The notes under the pieces: generated by a model | What the model was told of the DNA's origin: nothing | The model's database searches: none | Seen by the model: only the letters and a program-made list of their open reading frames with translations | Origin: Candidatus Staskawiczbacteria bacterium | Lineage (GTDB): Bacteria > Patescibacteriota > Minisyncoccia > Minisyncoccales > Staskawiczbacteraceae | DNA: 37,217 nucleotides | Direction of reading: 5' to 3' | NCBI GenBank assembly: GCA_023245145.1 | Contig: JAHFKW010000004.1 | Coordinates: 1-37,217, forward strand | Shown: positions 1 through 7,156 of the stretch, one piece after another | Layout of the letters: every line of letters starts with the position of its first letter | How positions within the stretch are numbered: the first letter of the stretch is position 1 | Position numbers and translations under genes: made by a program

Positions 1-130
1 TTTCGCTCACTTCAATGTTGGCGTTTTTTTCTCCGGGACCATAAACCACCGCAGGAATAACCCCTTCGGCTCGACCAACGTTGGTTCGTTTACCCAAATT
101 CTTCCTTAGTTTGGCTGGTAGTGAAATCAT
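1..130 (-). CDS. rplY: 50S ribosomal protein L25, N-terminal part (runs off window)
   Basis: This is an open frame of 43 codons starting at an ATG (128-130) and leaving the window at its left edge. The peptide has the L25/Ctc opening: a basic stretch with KLRKNLGKRTNVGR at residues 7-20, followed by IPAVVYGPGEKN at 25-36, which matches the family pattern of a short basic arm and then GxIPAVVYG. L25 binds 5S rRNA in the large ribosomal subunit. Only the first strands of the domain are visible, so it cannot be told whether this is the short form or the long CTC form. There is no clear Shine-Dalgarno sequence upstream. Confidence 0.85.
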   Translation of the reverse strand, partial: MISLPAKLRKNLGKRTNVGRAEGVIPAVVYGPGEKNANIEVSE

Positions 131-157
131 GTGATTATACTAGTATATTTTCCTAGA

Positions 158-187
158 AATGTAAATACCTGCCTACCGGTAGGTAGG
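158..187. repeat. Short intergenic palindrome downstream of the aldolase gene
   Basis: CCTACCGGTAGG is a perfect 12-bp palindrome, embedded in a longer imperfect one (CCTGCC..GGTAGG). It touches the stop codon of the aldolase gene and precedes the L25 gene. It could act as a hairpin between the two genes, but there is no U-tract, so a simple terminator is not well supported. It fits the general abundance of short palindromes in this window. Confidence 0.5.
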
Positions 188-188
188 T

Positions 189-1064
189 CTATGCCTTCCC
201 CTCGCTTCCAAATAGTTTGATATTCTTTTCTACCACGGCTTGTACGGCGTGGATAGCTTCCGGCAAATATTTATATGGCACGATTTCTCCGCCAGCTGAC
301 AGACTTATCACTCCAAGAGTTTTGCGGAGCGTATTACTAAACGCCAAGCGCGTTTCCGTATTAATATTGATTTTACAAATGCCCAGCTTAATCGCCTCTT
401 TGATATCATTTTCGGGAGTGCCAGATCCGCCATGTAAAACTAACGGCAACTCAATTTTTGATTTAATTTCTCGCAACCGATCCATACGTAAATTGGGCGA
501 AACTCCTGTCACGTCCATACCATGAAACGTTCCCACCGAAACTGCCAATACATCCACCCCTGCCTGTTTCACGTATAGCTCTGCGTCTTTTACCTGTGTT
601 AAATCTTCTTCTTTTATTTCAAACTTTTCCGTATACATTTTTGAAGCATCCGTACCAATCCGCCCCACTTCGCCCTCCATAACAACGCCCTTCCACCCAA
701 TCAGATTTTTAATTTTTTTACTCATCTTAATATTTTCTTCCAGAGAAAGTTTTGACCCATCAAAATGTACCATGTCGTAGCCCGCGTCAATCGCCTCTTT
801 TACATATTCAAACGATTTCCCGTGATCCAAATTTAAAAATATTGGTAAATTATATTTCTTACGCAGAACATTTCGCATGGCCACGGCTTCCTGCAACCCC
901 ACAAACTTACTTTCACCCTCGGAAGTACCCAAAATAACGGGTGATTTTAACACCTTCGCCGCTTCTAATATGCCCCTCACCTGCGACCAGTCAGAGAAGT
1001 TGAATTGCCCAATCGCCCACTTTTCTTTTTTCGCCCGGCCAAAGTAGTATTTTAATGTTTTCAT
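189..1064 (-). CDS. fba: Class II fructose-bisphosphate aldolase
   Basis: The product is a zinc-dependent aldolase that interconverts fructose-1,6-bisphosphate with GAP and DHAP in the cytoplasm. The class II set is visible in order: NLDHGKS with the catalytic Asp80 and zinc ligand His81, GEVG with Glu132, GTFHG with His181, LHGGSG with His211, and ININT at 232-236 for phosphate binding. Length (291 aa) is normal for the short GatY/KbaY-like subgroup, so a related ketose-bisphosphate substrate cannot be excluded. The leader is A/T-rich with no Shine-Dalgarno sequence. With PfkB, PPS, GAPDH, phosphoglycerate mutase and enolase nearby, a glycolytic or gluconeogenic role is most likely. Confidence 0.92.
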   Translation of the reverse strand: MKTLKYYFGRAKKEKWAIGQFNFSDWSQVRGILEAAKVLKSPVILGTSEGESKFVGLQEAVAMRNVLRKKYNLPIFLNLDHGKSFEYVKEAIDAGYDMVHFDGSKLSLEENIKMSKKIKNLIGWKGVVMEGEVGRIGTDASKMYTEKFEIKEEDLTQVKDAELYVKQAGVDVLAVSVGTFHGMDVTGVSPNLRMDRLREIKSKIELPLVLHGGSGTPENDIKEAIKLGICKININTETRLAFSNTLRKTLGVISLSAGGEIVPYKYLPEAIHAVQAVVEKNIKLFGSEGKA

Positions 1065-1065
1065 A

Positions 1066-1093
1066 TTTACTTTTTAATGAATTAAACTATAAT
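1066..1093 (+). promoter_or_regulatory. Sigma-70-like promoter for the 62-aa gene
   Basis: TTTACT (1066-1071) and TATAAT (1088-1093) are separated by 16 bp, about 40 bp upstream of the start codon at 1135. The -10 box is perfect and the -35 is poor. The position, in the divergent gap next to the aldolase start, supports use by the plus-strand small gene. Confidence 0.5.
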
Positions 1094-1134
1094 ATAAATT
1101 AGTTCACTTCCCAATCCTTTTTGAGGAATTTATA

Positions 1135-1323
1135 ATGCCTCAATCAGCTCAATGTACCGATCCTGCAACTGGCAGTAAATTAAGGCTGTTCTGCCTCGGC
1201 GAAATTGAAATAGAAGACGATAACGAACGACGCAGACTTCTCTTACATGGTACCGAATGTAAGCCTTGCCGTGATATCCTGCTCGAGCAAAAGGCAGAAC
1301 ATGGTAAGCCTTTCAAAAAGTGA
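1135..1323 (+). CDS. Small protein with an HxxxCxxC (zf-HC2-like) motif
   Basis: This is a 62-aa orphan on the strand opposite to its neighbours. A GAGG ribosome-binding site lies 9 bases before the ATG, a promoter lies upstream and a strong terminator follows. The sequence has Cys7, Cys20 and then His38-x3-Cys42-x2-Cys45 in LLLHGTECKPC, the spacing typical of the small zinc-binding anti-sigma (zf-HC2/ZAS) fold, with a charged C-terminal tail. There is no membrane segment. A role in binding a sigma factor is inference from the spacing alone; it could equally be a free-standing zinc knuckle. That it is a real gene is supported by its complete set of expression signals. Confidence 0.65.
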   Translation: MPQSAQCTDPATGSKLRLFCLGEIEIEDDNERRRLLLHGTECKPCRDILLEQKAEHGKPFKK

Positions 1324-1331
1324 TTTAGCTT

Positions 1332-1362
1332 AACCCAGGCACACTGACTGCTTGGGTTTTTT
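1332..1362 (+). terminator. Rho-independent terminator of the 62-aa gene
   Basis: AACCCAGGCA pairs with TGCTTGGGTT with one mismatch, loop CACTGAC, followed by a run of T. The U-tract runs into the stop codon of the convergent PfkB gene at 1361. Confidence 0.85.
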
Positions 1363-2362
1363 ATTGTACTACTTCTTTTATAACCTCCGCCTTCTCAAAC
1401 CCCTCACCCTTCTTCAAGAGCCCTTGTTTGGCTCCAATCTGCGACAAACAGCCCACAGAATTGGCCATCCCCAGCTGAATAGCTGATTCAATGCTCCCTG
1501 TCTTCATAAACTCTGAAACAAACCCCGACCCAAACGCGTCTCCAGCCCCCGTGGTATCCACAATATTCCTGTCAACGGGTGGCACAGCGGAATATAAATA
1601 TGTATTATCTGAAACAGTTACGCCCGAACCCCCCTTGGTCATCACCACCACCCCCGGGCACATGGCATCTATTTTTTGAAAAATCTCATGTTCTTGCTCA
1701 TACGGAATTTTGGTCAAAAAACTGGCCTCTTCTTGATTTAAAATCAATACATCAATTCGTTTAGTAATTTCTTTAAACCGCGTCAAGGAAAGTTGAGCCA
1801 AGCCGGGGTTGACCGCTATCTTTATCTTACGCTCAAAAGCAAAATTTACCAAATCTTCAAAACTATCGCAAAGCTGGCCTGATAACGGCGCCAAATACAA
1901 CCATTTCGTTTTTAGCTTTTTAAACGGAATTTGAGGCTTTTCCAACAATTCCGCCGCACCCCGATAGGCTAAAATTGTCCGGTCTTCTTTCATATTCCCC
2001 AGTACAACAATAGAATGATTGGTAGCTTTTTTTTCTGTTTTAACCACAAAACGTGTATCAATTTTCAAGCTTTTTAATTCATTGATTAGTTCTTGGCCAG
2101 ATAAATCCTGCCCCACCACCCCGCAAAAAGCTGTTTTAAAACCTTGTTTGGCAAACGTGGCCGCCGTATTGGTCCCCCCACCACCTGTATTAAAATGAAT
2201 TTCCTCAATGTCAATTTTTGACCCAAACGGAAAACAAACCTGCTGACTTACTTCGCCCGCCGTAGCTTTACGCGAAGGCGGGGTATATTTAAGCGAAGTT
2301 AAATTTTTAGGCTTGACCACAATGTCTTTCGTGGCTGAACCAAAGGTGATGATGTCAAACAT
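1361..2362 (-). CDS. PfkB-family (ribokinase-like) sugar kinase
   Basis: This is an ATP-dependent sugar kinase of the PfkB/ribokinase superfamily (333 aa, normal length). The first family signature is the Gly-rich substrate loop NTGGGGTNTAA at 58-68. The second is DTTGAGDAFGSGF at 269-281 with the catalytic base Asp275 and the anion hole. A segment at 25-50 is longer than in the smallest members. The start overlaps the end of the PEP synthase gene by 8 bp, so the two are translationally coupled. No PfkA is seen in the window, and the coupling to PPS and closeness to the aldolase make a sugar-phosphate kinase such as phosphofructokinase attractive. The motif set alone does not fix the substrate; adenosine or ribose kinase activity is also possible. 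Confidence 0.85.
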   Translation of the reverse strand: MFDIITFGSATKDIVVKPKNLTSLKYTPPSRKATAGEVSQQVCFPFGSKIDIEEIHFNTGGGGTNTAATFAKQGFKTAFCGVVGQDLSGQELINELKSLKIDTRFVVKTEKKATNHSIVVLGNMKEDRTILAYRGAAELLEKPQIPFKKLKTKWLYLAPLSGQLCDSFEDLVNFAFERKIKIAVNPGLAQLSLTRFKEITKRIDVLILNQEEASFLTKIPYEQEHEIFQKIDAMCPGVVVMTKGGSGVTVSDNTYLYSAVPPVDRNIVDTTGAGDAFGSGFVSEFMKTGSIESAIQLGMANSVGCLSQIGAKQGLLKKGEGFEKAEVIKEVVQ

Positions 2363-4766
2363 TTTTCTCTTTCTCCGCCACCAACATGGTGGTTTTAATA
2401 ATACTATCTGGATTTAAAGAAATAGATTCAATTCCAAGCCCCACCAAAAATTCGGCAAAGTCTGGAAAATCCGATGGGCCCTGGCCACAAATTCCCGAGT
2501 ACTTGCCCGCTTTTTTACAGGCCTCTACTGCGATTTTAATCAAAGCTTTAACCGCTTCATTTTTTTCATTTCCCACGGCCGCAATTTCTGAATTATCTCT
2601 ATCCAACCCCAGCGTAAGTTGCGTCAAATCATTTGAGCCAATGGAAAAACCGTCAAAGATTTCCAAAAATTGTTCTGCCAATACCACATTGGCCGGAATT
2701 TCACACATCACGAAAATCTTTAGTGGATTTTCGTGACCCTGAGCCACGTCGAAGGGTGACCCCCTCTCCAGCCCACATTCCTTCATAATCTCTAACACCT
2801 TTTGCCCCTCCTCCACCGTTCGGCAAAACGGAATCATCACCTGTACATTATCAATCCCCATTTCTTCGCGAACTTTTTTAATGGCACGGCACTCCAACAT
2901 GAACGCCTCTTTGAATTTTTCGTTGTAATACCTTGAAGCACCTCGAAAACCAATCATGGGATTGCGCTCATCATCGGCCTCATACAAATGCCCGCCGATT
3001 AATTCCCTATATTCATTCGTCCTGAAATCCGAAAATCGCACAATAACTTGTTTTGGGTAAAACGCCGCGCCGATTTTTCCTACCCCTTCAGCCAGTTTAT
3101 CAACATAAAACTCGGCCTTATTTTCATATCCCATACTCAATGCATCAATTTGTTTTTTTAGTTCGGATGATAGCGTCGCATAATGAATCAATGCGTTGGG
3201 GTGAATTTTTATGGTGTTAGCAATAATTAACTCTTCGCGCGCGAGCCCCACGCCGTCATTGGGAATAAAACTTAAATTAAAAGCCTGGCTCGGATCCGCC
3301 AAATTCATTTCTATTTTTGTGCGTGTTTTTTGGAGAGCCGAAATATCAGTTTTATTGATTTTAAAATCAATCAAGCCTTCATACACAAAGCCATGTTCGC
3401 CTTGACTGCAATCCACCGTCACTTCCTTGCCCGTTTTTAACACTTTGGTGGCATTACTCGCCCCCACAATACAAGGAATTCCTAATTCACGAGATACAAT
3501 GGCTGCGTGCGCGGTTCGGCCACCCTGATCAGTAATAATTGCCGAAGCTAACTTCATGGCCGGCACCCAATCTGGGTCCGTCATACCCGTCACCAACACT
3601 TCTCCCTTTTTAAATTTATTAATATCTTTGGCGCTTAAAATATTATTGACTTTTCCATGTCCAATTTTACTGCCCACCGACATGCCGCTTACTGTAACCT
3701 GTAACCTGGAACCTGTAACCTGTAACTTATATTCTTCCAATACATTCACATTTTTTTTGCTGGCCACCGTTTCAGGGCGAGCTTGCACAATATATAATTT
3801 TCCGGTTTGACCGTCCTTGGCCCATTCCATGTCCATGGGTTTTTGATAATGCTCTTCCACTAGCATGCTCCACTTAGCCAATTGTAAAATATCGTCATCG
3901 CAAAGCACAAACCTTTGCTGGTCTTTTAAGGCGGTTTTGGTGTTTTTTATGGGACTCTTGGGGTTGTTAGTGTAAACCATAGTCAACAATTTTGACCCCA
4001 TCTTTTTTTCCAAAATTGGTTTATGCCCTGTTTTTAAAGTTGTTTCAAATACATAATATTGATCGGGCTCAACTCTACCTAAAACCACATTTTCACCTAA
4101 TCCAAAGCTAGCGTTAATTAAAACCACATCACCAAAGCCCGATTCCGTATCGCATGAAAACATCACTCCACTGGCGCCCACGTCGCTTCTCACCATTTTT
4201 TGAATTCCGGCCGAAAGCCCCACCTTGGTGTGTCCAAATCCCATTTCTTGTCGATACGCAATAGCCCTGTCGGTAAATAACGAAGCAAAACATTTTTTGA
4301 CTGCTTCCAATACCTGCTTTTCACCGGTAATATTTAAAAAGGTTTCTTGTTGGCCGGCAAAACTGGCACCGGGCAAATCTTCCGCCGTAGCGCTGGATCT
4401 AACCGCCACATCCGTATTTTTTACCTCATAATTTTTAGATAATTCCTGATAAGCTGTAATAATATCCGCTTGCAAATCAGCGGGTAATCTAGCGCCTAAA
4501 ATTAACTTTCTCACTTGAAGCCCCTTGTGTTGTAAGCTTTTTAAATCATGTACATCCACATCGTGTAAAATGGCTTCAATTTTGGGAGTTAAGCCTGATT
4601 GAGTTAAAAAATAAAAATAAGCCTCGGCGGTGGTGGCAAAACCATTCGCCAAATTCACGCCTTTGGAAAGCAAATTATTATACATTTCGCCTAGGGACGC
4701 ATTTTTCCCGCCCACCACTGGCACGTCTTTAATTCCCAATTCCCGAAACCAAAGTATATTTTGCAT
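2355..4766 (-). CDS. ppsA: Phosphoenolpyruvate synthase
   Basis: The enzyme converts pyruvate, ATP and water to PEP, AMP and phosphate; in such organisms it may also run towards pyruvate. Order of domains: N-terminal ATP-grasp (about 1-340, with VGGKNASLGEM at 17-27 and RSSATAEDLPGASFAGQQ near 123-140), the swivelling phosphohistidine domain (GGRTAHAAIVSREL, His near 417), and the C-terminal TIM barrel with IGSNDLTQLTLGLDRDN and the catalytic Cys in SGICGQGPSD near 759. Length (803 aa) is usual. Two unusual insertions are present: a heptad array encoding LQVTGSRLQVT in the linker before the phosphohistidine domain, and a palindromic insert encoding SPFDVAQGH near residue 670. The gene follows gap by 9 bp and overlaps the kinase gene. 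Confidence 0.95.
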   Translation of the reverse strand: MQNILWFRELGIKDVPVVGGKNASLGEMYNNLLSKGVNLANGFATTAEAYFYFLTQSGLTPKIEAILHDVDVHDLKSLQHKGLQVRKLILGARLPADLQADIITAYQELSKNYEVKNTDVAVRSSATAEDLPGASFAGQQETFLNITGEKQVLEAVKKCFASLFTDRAIAYRQEMGFGHTKVGLSAGIQKMVRSDVGASGVMFSCDTESGFGDVVLINASFGLGENVVLGRVEPDQYYVFETTLKTGHKPILEKKMGSKLLTMVYTNNPKSPIKNTKTALKDQQRFVLCDDDILQLAKWSMLVEEHYQKPMDMEWAKDGQTGKLYIVQARPETVASKKNVNVLEEYKLQVTGSRLQVTVSGMSVGSKIGHGKVNNILSAKDINKFKKGEVLVTGMTDPDWVPAMKLASAIITDQGGRTAHAAIVSRELGIPCIVGASNATKVLKTGKEVTVDCSQGEHGFVYEGLIDFKINKTDISALQKTRTKIEMNLADPSQAFNLSFIPNDGVGLAREELIIANTIKIHPNALIHYATLSSELKKQIDALSMGYENKAEFYVDKLAEGVGKIGAAFYPKQVIVRFSDFRTNEYRELIGGHLYEADDERNPMIGFRGASRYYNEKFKEAFMLECRAIKKVREEMGIDNVQVMIPFCRTVEEGQKVLEIMKECGLERGSPFDVAQGHENPLKIFVMCEIPANVVLAEQFLEIFDGFSIGSNDLTQLTLGLDRDNSEIAAVGNEKNEAVKALIKIAVEACKKAGKYSGICGQGPSDFPDFAEFLVGLGIESISLNPDSIIKTTMLVAEKEKNV
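2710..2762. repeat. In-frame palindromic repeat inside ppsA
   Basis: ACGAAAATC (2710-2718) and GATTTTCGT (2726-2734) form a perfect 9-bp inverted repeat. Directly after it comes the element CCCTGAGC..GTCGAAGGG, read on the minus strand as CCCTTCGACGTGGCTCAGGG. It is translated as SPFDVAQGH within a loop where PEP synthases normally go straight from GLxRG to the strand before VMCEIPxN. The CCCTTCGAC..CTCAGGG pattern is a REP-like sequence seen in many environmental genomes (from memory). Confidence 0.7.
3693..3727. repeat. Five tandem heptamers TGTAACC inside ppsA
   Basis: These are exactly five 7-bp units: TGTAACC, TGTAACC, TGGAACC, TGTAACC, TGTAACT. They are translated on the minus strand as part of KLQVTGSRLQVTV, in the linker between the ATP-grasp and phosphohistidine domains. 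The total of 35 bp is not a multiple of three, so the surrounding bases compensate. Confidence 0.85.
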
Positions 4767-4775
4767 TGTTATATA

Positions 4776-5741
4776 TTATAACTTTTTTGCTACAAACTCG
4801 GTAAACTCGGCCAAACGACACGAAAAGCCCCATTCATTATCATACCAAGCCACCACTTTGATTATATTGCCCGATACCATTGTGAGATTCGCGTCCAAAA
4901 TTGATGAATAACTGTCGCCCTTAAAATCCATAGAAACTAATTCTTGTTCTTCTACCCTGAAAATTCCCTTAAAATTCTTATCTTTGGCAGATTTTCTGAA
5001 CACCTCATTTACTTCTTCTATAGTAGTTAATTTTTCCACTTCCACCACCAAATCCAAAACCGAAACCACCGGTGTTGGCACACGCATAGAAATTCCGTCC
5101 AATTTTCCATCCAATTCCGGGATTATTTTCCTGATGGCTTTGGCTGCCCCTGTGCTGGTGGGAATAATATTAAGTGCTGCGGCTCTGGCGCGCCTTAAGT
5201 CTTTGTGTGGCAAATCCAAAATTTTCTGATCGTTGGTGTAACTGTGAACCGTATTCATAAACCCTTTTTTAATCCCAAAGTTATCATGCAAAATTTTGGC
5301 CACCGGCGCCAAGCAATTCGTAGTGCAAGAGCCCATGTCCATTACATCATCTTGATCAATGTCAAAATTTTCGGTGTTGACGCCAAGCACATATCCGGCG
5401 CAATCTTTACAAGGCCCCGACACAATCACCTTTTTAGCTCCAGCTTTCAAATGTTTCCCCCCGCCGGCTTTATCTGTAAAAAGCCCGGTGCACTCAAGCA
5501 CAATATCAATACCCAAATCCTTCCAAGGCAATTTTTCCGGATCTTTTTCCGCAAAAATGTTTTTGGGTAATTTACCATCAAAATTTCCGTAATTGGAATC
5601 ATGTTGCAACAAATGCAACAGCGTTTTTTCGTCGGTTAAATCATTGATCGCCACTACTTCTAAATTTTTGTGGTTTTCCAAAATCCGCCGATACACTTGC
5701 CGGCCAATTCTCCCAAATCCATTGATAGCTATCTTTGTCAT
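4776..5741 (-). CDS. gap: Glyceraldehyde-3-phosphate dehydrogenase (type I)
   Basis: The enzyme oxidises GAP to 1,3-bisphosphoglycerate with NAD(P)+. Features: the Rossmann start MTKIAINGFGRIGR, the catalytic motif SCTTNCLAP with nucleophile Cys139, the glyceraldehyde-phosphate site around NIIPTSTGAAKA, and the ending WYDNEWGFSCRLAEF. I chose the ATG at 5741 because the family begins with this Met. The frame stays open to an ATG at 5762, but those seven extra residues are encoded by a heptad repeat and are unlike GAPDH. No Shine-Dalgarno sequence is visible. The segment SGPCKDCAGYVLGVN at 108-122 matches the usual SAPxKxxxxTxVxGVN only loosely. PPS follows 9 bp downstream. Confidence 0.95.
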   Translation of the reverse strand: MTKIAINGFGRIGRQVYRRILENHKNLEVVAINDLTDEKTLLHLLQHDSNYGNFDGKLPKNIFAEKDPEKLPWKDLGIDIVLECTGLFTDKAGGGKHLKAGAKKVIVSGPCKDCAGYVLGVNTENFDIDQDDVMDMGSCTTNCLAPVAKILHDNFGIKKGFMNTVHSYTNDQKILDLPHKDLRRARAAALNIIPTSTGAAKAIRKIIPELDGKLDGISMRVPTPVVSVLDLVVEVEKLTTIEEVNEVFRKSAKDKNFKGIFRVEEQELVSMDFKGDSYSSILDANLTMVSGNIIKVVAWYDNEWGFSCRLAEFTEFVAKKL

Positions 5742-5818
5742 GAAACTTGAAACATGGAACATGAAGCAAGCAACGACGTTGCGTTTTTTTGTTTCATGCT
5801 TTATGTTTTATGCTTTAT
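5741..5818. repeat. Inverted pair of heptad arrays around a palindrome (glutaredoxin-gap gap)
   Basis: Left array 5741-5768: TGAAACT, TGAAACA, TGGAACA, TGAAGCA. Centre 5770-5782: GCAACGACGTTGC, a palindrome followed by T7. Right array 5791-5818: GTTTCAT, GCTTTAT, GTTTTAT, GCTTTAT. The two arrays are inverted relative to each other and could fold into a long imperfect hairpin between glutaredoxin and gap. The array supplies the glutaredoxin stop codon and touches the gap start codon. The T7 after the central palindrome lies on the plus strand, so it is not a terminator for the minus-strand genes. Confidence 0.85.
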
Positions 5819-6045
5819 GTAATTTTGAGTATTTCATCAATGCGAGCCTTATCAAACCCAATCACCACTTCCCCATCCAAATCCACCACCGGCACACCCA
5901 TTTGTCCGGAAATCGCCACCATTTTTTCCAATTCTTTTTCATTGAGAGACACATCAATTTCCGTGTAATCAAATTTTTTCTCCGTCAAATATTCTTTGAG
6001 TGTTTTACAATAAACGCACGTGGGAGTGGAATAGATAGTTATCAT
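5815..6045 (-). CDS. Glutaredoxin / NrdH-like thiol-disulfide protein
   Basis: This 76-aa thioredoxin-fold protein has the dithiol site CVYC (Cys10, Cys13) after the first strand ITIYSTPT, the cis-proline motif GVPVV (Pro52), and FDKARIDEIL at the C-terminus. It is expected to reduce disulfides in the cytoplasm, possibly for ribonucleotide reductase or with the thioredoxin reductase encoded at 10.2-11.2 kb. It starts one base after the stop of the DsbA-like gene, so the two are co-transcribed. The stop codon TAA lies within a heptad repeat array. Confidence 0.9.
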   Translation of the reverse strand: MITIYSTPTCVYCKTLKEYLTEKKFDYTEIDVSLNEKELEKMVAISGQMGVPVVDLDGEVVIGFDKARIDEILKIT

Positions 6046-6046
6046 A

Positions 6047-7096
6047 CTATTTTGAATTTAGCACCGTCTCAATGGCGGCTTTGAAAACAGCGTAGGGTTC
6101 TGCACCATTAATAAATTTTTTACCAATAATACTTCCGGGAGTTCCATTGACCCCAAAACCGGTTCCTTCGGCCTTGTCAGCATCAATTAAAGCTTGATAC
6201 GCCACCACATTTTTCTTAGAAAGTGCCAGGGCTTTATTGGCATCAACCGCGCCAATGGCTTTGGTGGAAATTTCCATAATTTTAGCTTCAGTGGCCCAAC
6301 CGGTATTTTCCTGACCTTGATTGTCATACATAGCTTTATGCCAAGCCTCAAATTTAGCTGGCGCCGCTTCCCATACAGCACGACCGAACACCGCCAAGGT
6401 CTGTGAATCAGCTCCCAAAAATGCATAATCTTTATAAACAATCTTAACTTTTCCCGAAGCCACATATTCCGCCATCATTGGAGCAATCACCGTTTGAGCT
6501 GCTTTTTTACAAAACGGACACTGATAATCCGACCAAAAAGCTAACACTACGGGTGAATTAATGTTGCCCACATACGGATTACCATCAATTTTTACATCCG
6601 CAATATTGACGGGTTTCATAGCCGGATCGCGGCTATCATCAATAGTCAACACATTGGGGAATAAAAATTTTCCATCGTGAGTGGCAAAACTCTCAAAAGA
6701 ACCCCCGCCAATTTTTACTTCAAGTTTCACCAGTCCGTATTGTGTTGAAACCTTTCCCACCGTAGCTGTTTGACCTTGTAAATATTTTTTGTTGTTGGCA
6801 TTTAAAAAATCTACGGCTTTTTGGGCAATTTTTTGATTGCTGGCACCCAAAAATGGGATTTTATCTTTCAGGTTGGTTTGCGTCACCAGCACCGCACCCA
6901 AAATCAATACTGCCAGCACGGCTACTCCCACCAAAATAGTATTTTGGTTTATTTTCATAGTTGGCTTTTCTGGTTGACCGGGCCCGCCTGCATCGCTATG
7001 CGAAGCATTTCGGGCAGGCATTAATTCGTTTGAGGGAGTAATAACCGGCGCTTCTTGAACGGGTAAATTATTTGGTGAAAAATTTTGTTCTTCCAT
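6047..7096 (-). CDS. Membrane-anchored DsbA-like thiol oxidoreductase
   Basis: The protein has a cytoplasmic, Pro-rich N-terminus of about 50 residues, one membrane segment (about 53-73, NTILVGVAVLAVLILGAVLV), a linker, and an extracytoplasmic DsbA/thioredoxin_4 domain from about 165. The redox site is FWSDYQCPFC (Cys193, Cys196), and the cis-Pro loop is GVNGTPGSII near residue 320. This matches the DsbA-like proteins of Gram-positives and Patescibacteria that form disulfides in exported proteins. Residues 26-43 (MPARNASHSDAGGPGQPE) are encoded by a palindromic repeat inserted in frame in the cytoplasmic tail, where it should do little harm. The gene is followed directly by glutaredoxin. Confidence 0.88.
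   Translation of the reverse strand: MEEQNFSPNNLPVQEAPVITPSNELMPARNASHSDAGGPGQPEKPTMKINQNTILVGVAVLAVLILGAVLVTQTNLKDKIPFLGASNQKIAQKAVDFLNANNKKYLQGQTATVGKVSTQYGLVKLEVKIGGGSFESFATHDGKFLFPNVLTIDDSRDPAMKPVNIADVKIDGNPYVGNINSPVVLAFWSDYQCPFCKKAAQTVIAPMMAEYVASGKVKIVYKDYAFLGADSQTLAVFGRAVWEAAPAKFEAWHKAMYDNQGQENTGWATEAKIMEISTKAIGAVDANKALALSKKNVVAYQALIDADKAEGTGFGVNGTPGSIIGKKFINGAEPYAVFKAAIETVLNSK
6984..7022. repeat. In-frame palindromic repeat inside the DsbA-like gene
   Basis: GCCTGC (6986-6991) pairs with GCAGGC (7014-7019), and inside it ATGC (6998-7001) pairs with GCAT (7005-7008) around GAA. The stretch is GC-rich against AT-rich surroundings and is translated as PARNASHSDAGGPG, low-complexity residues typical of a read-through repeat and not of the DsbA family. 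Confidence 0.7.
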
Positions 7097-7156
7097 GTTT
7101 TAAAATAATTTAATTAATTTTTCTTTATTTTAGCATTGCACCTTTTTTATTGCAAC

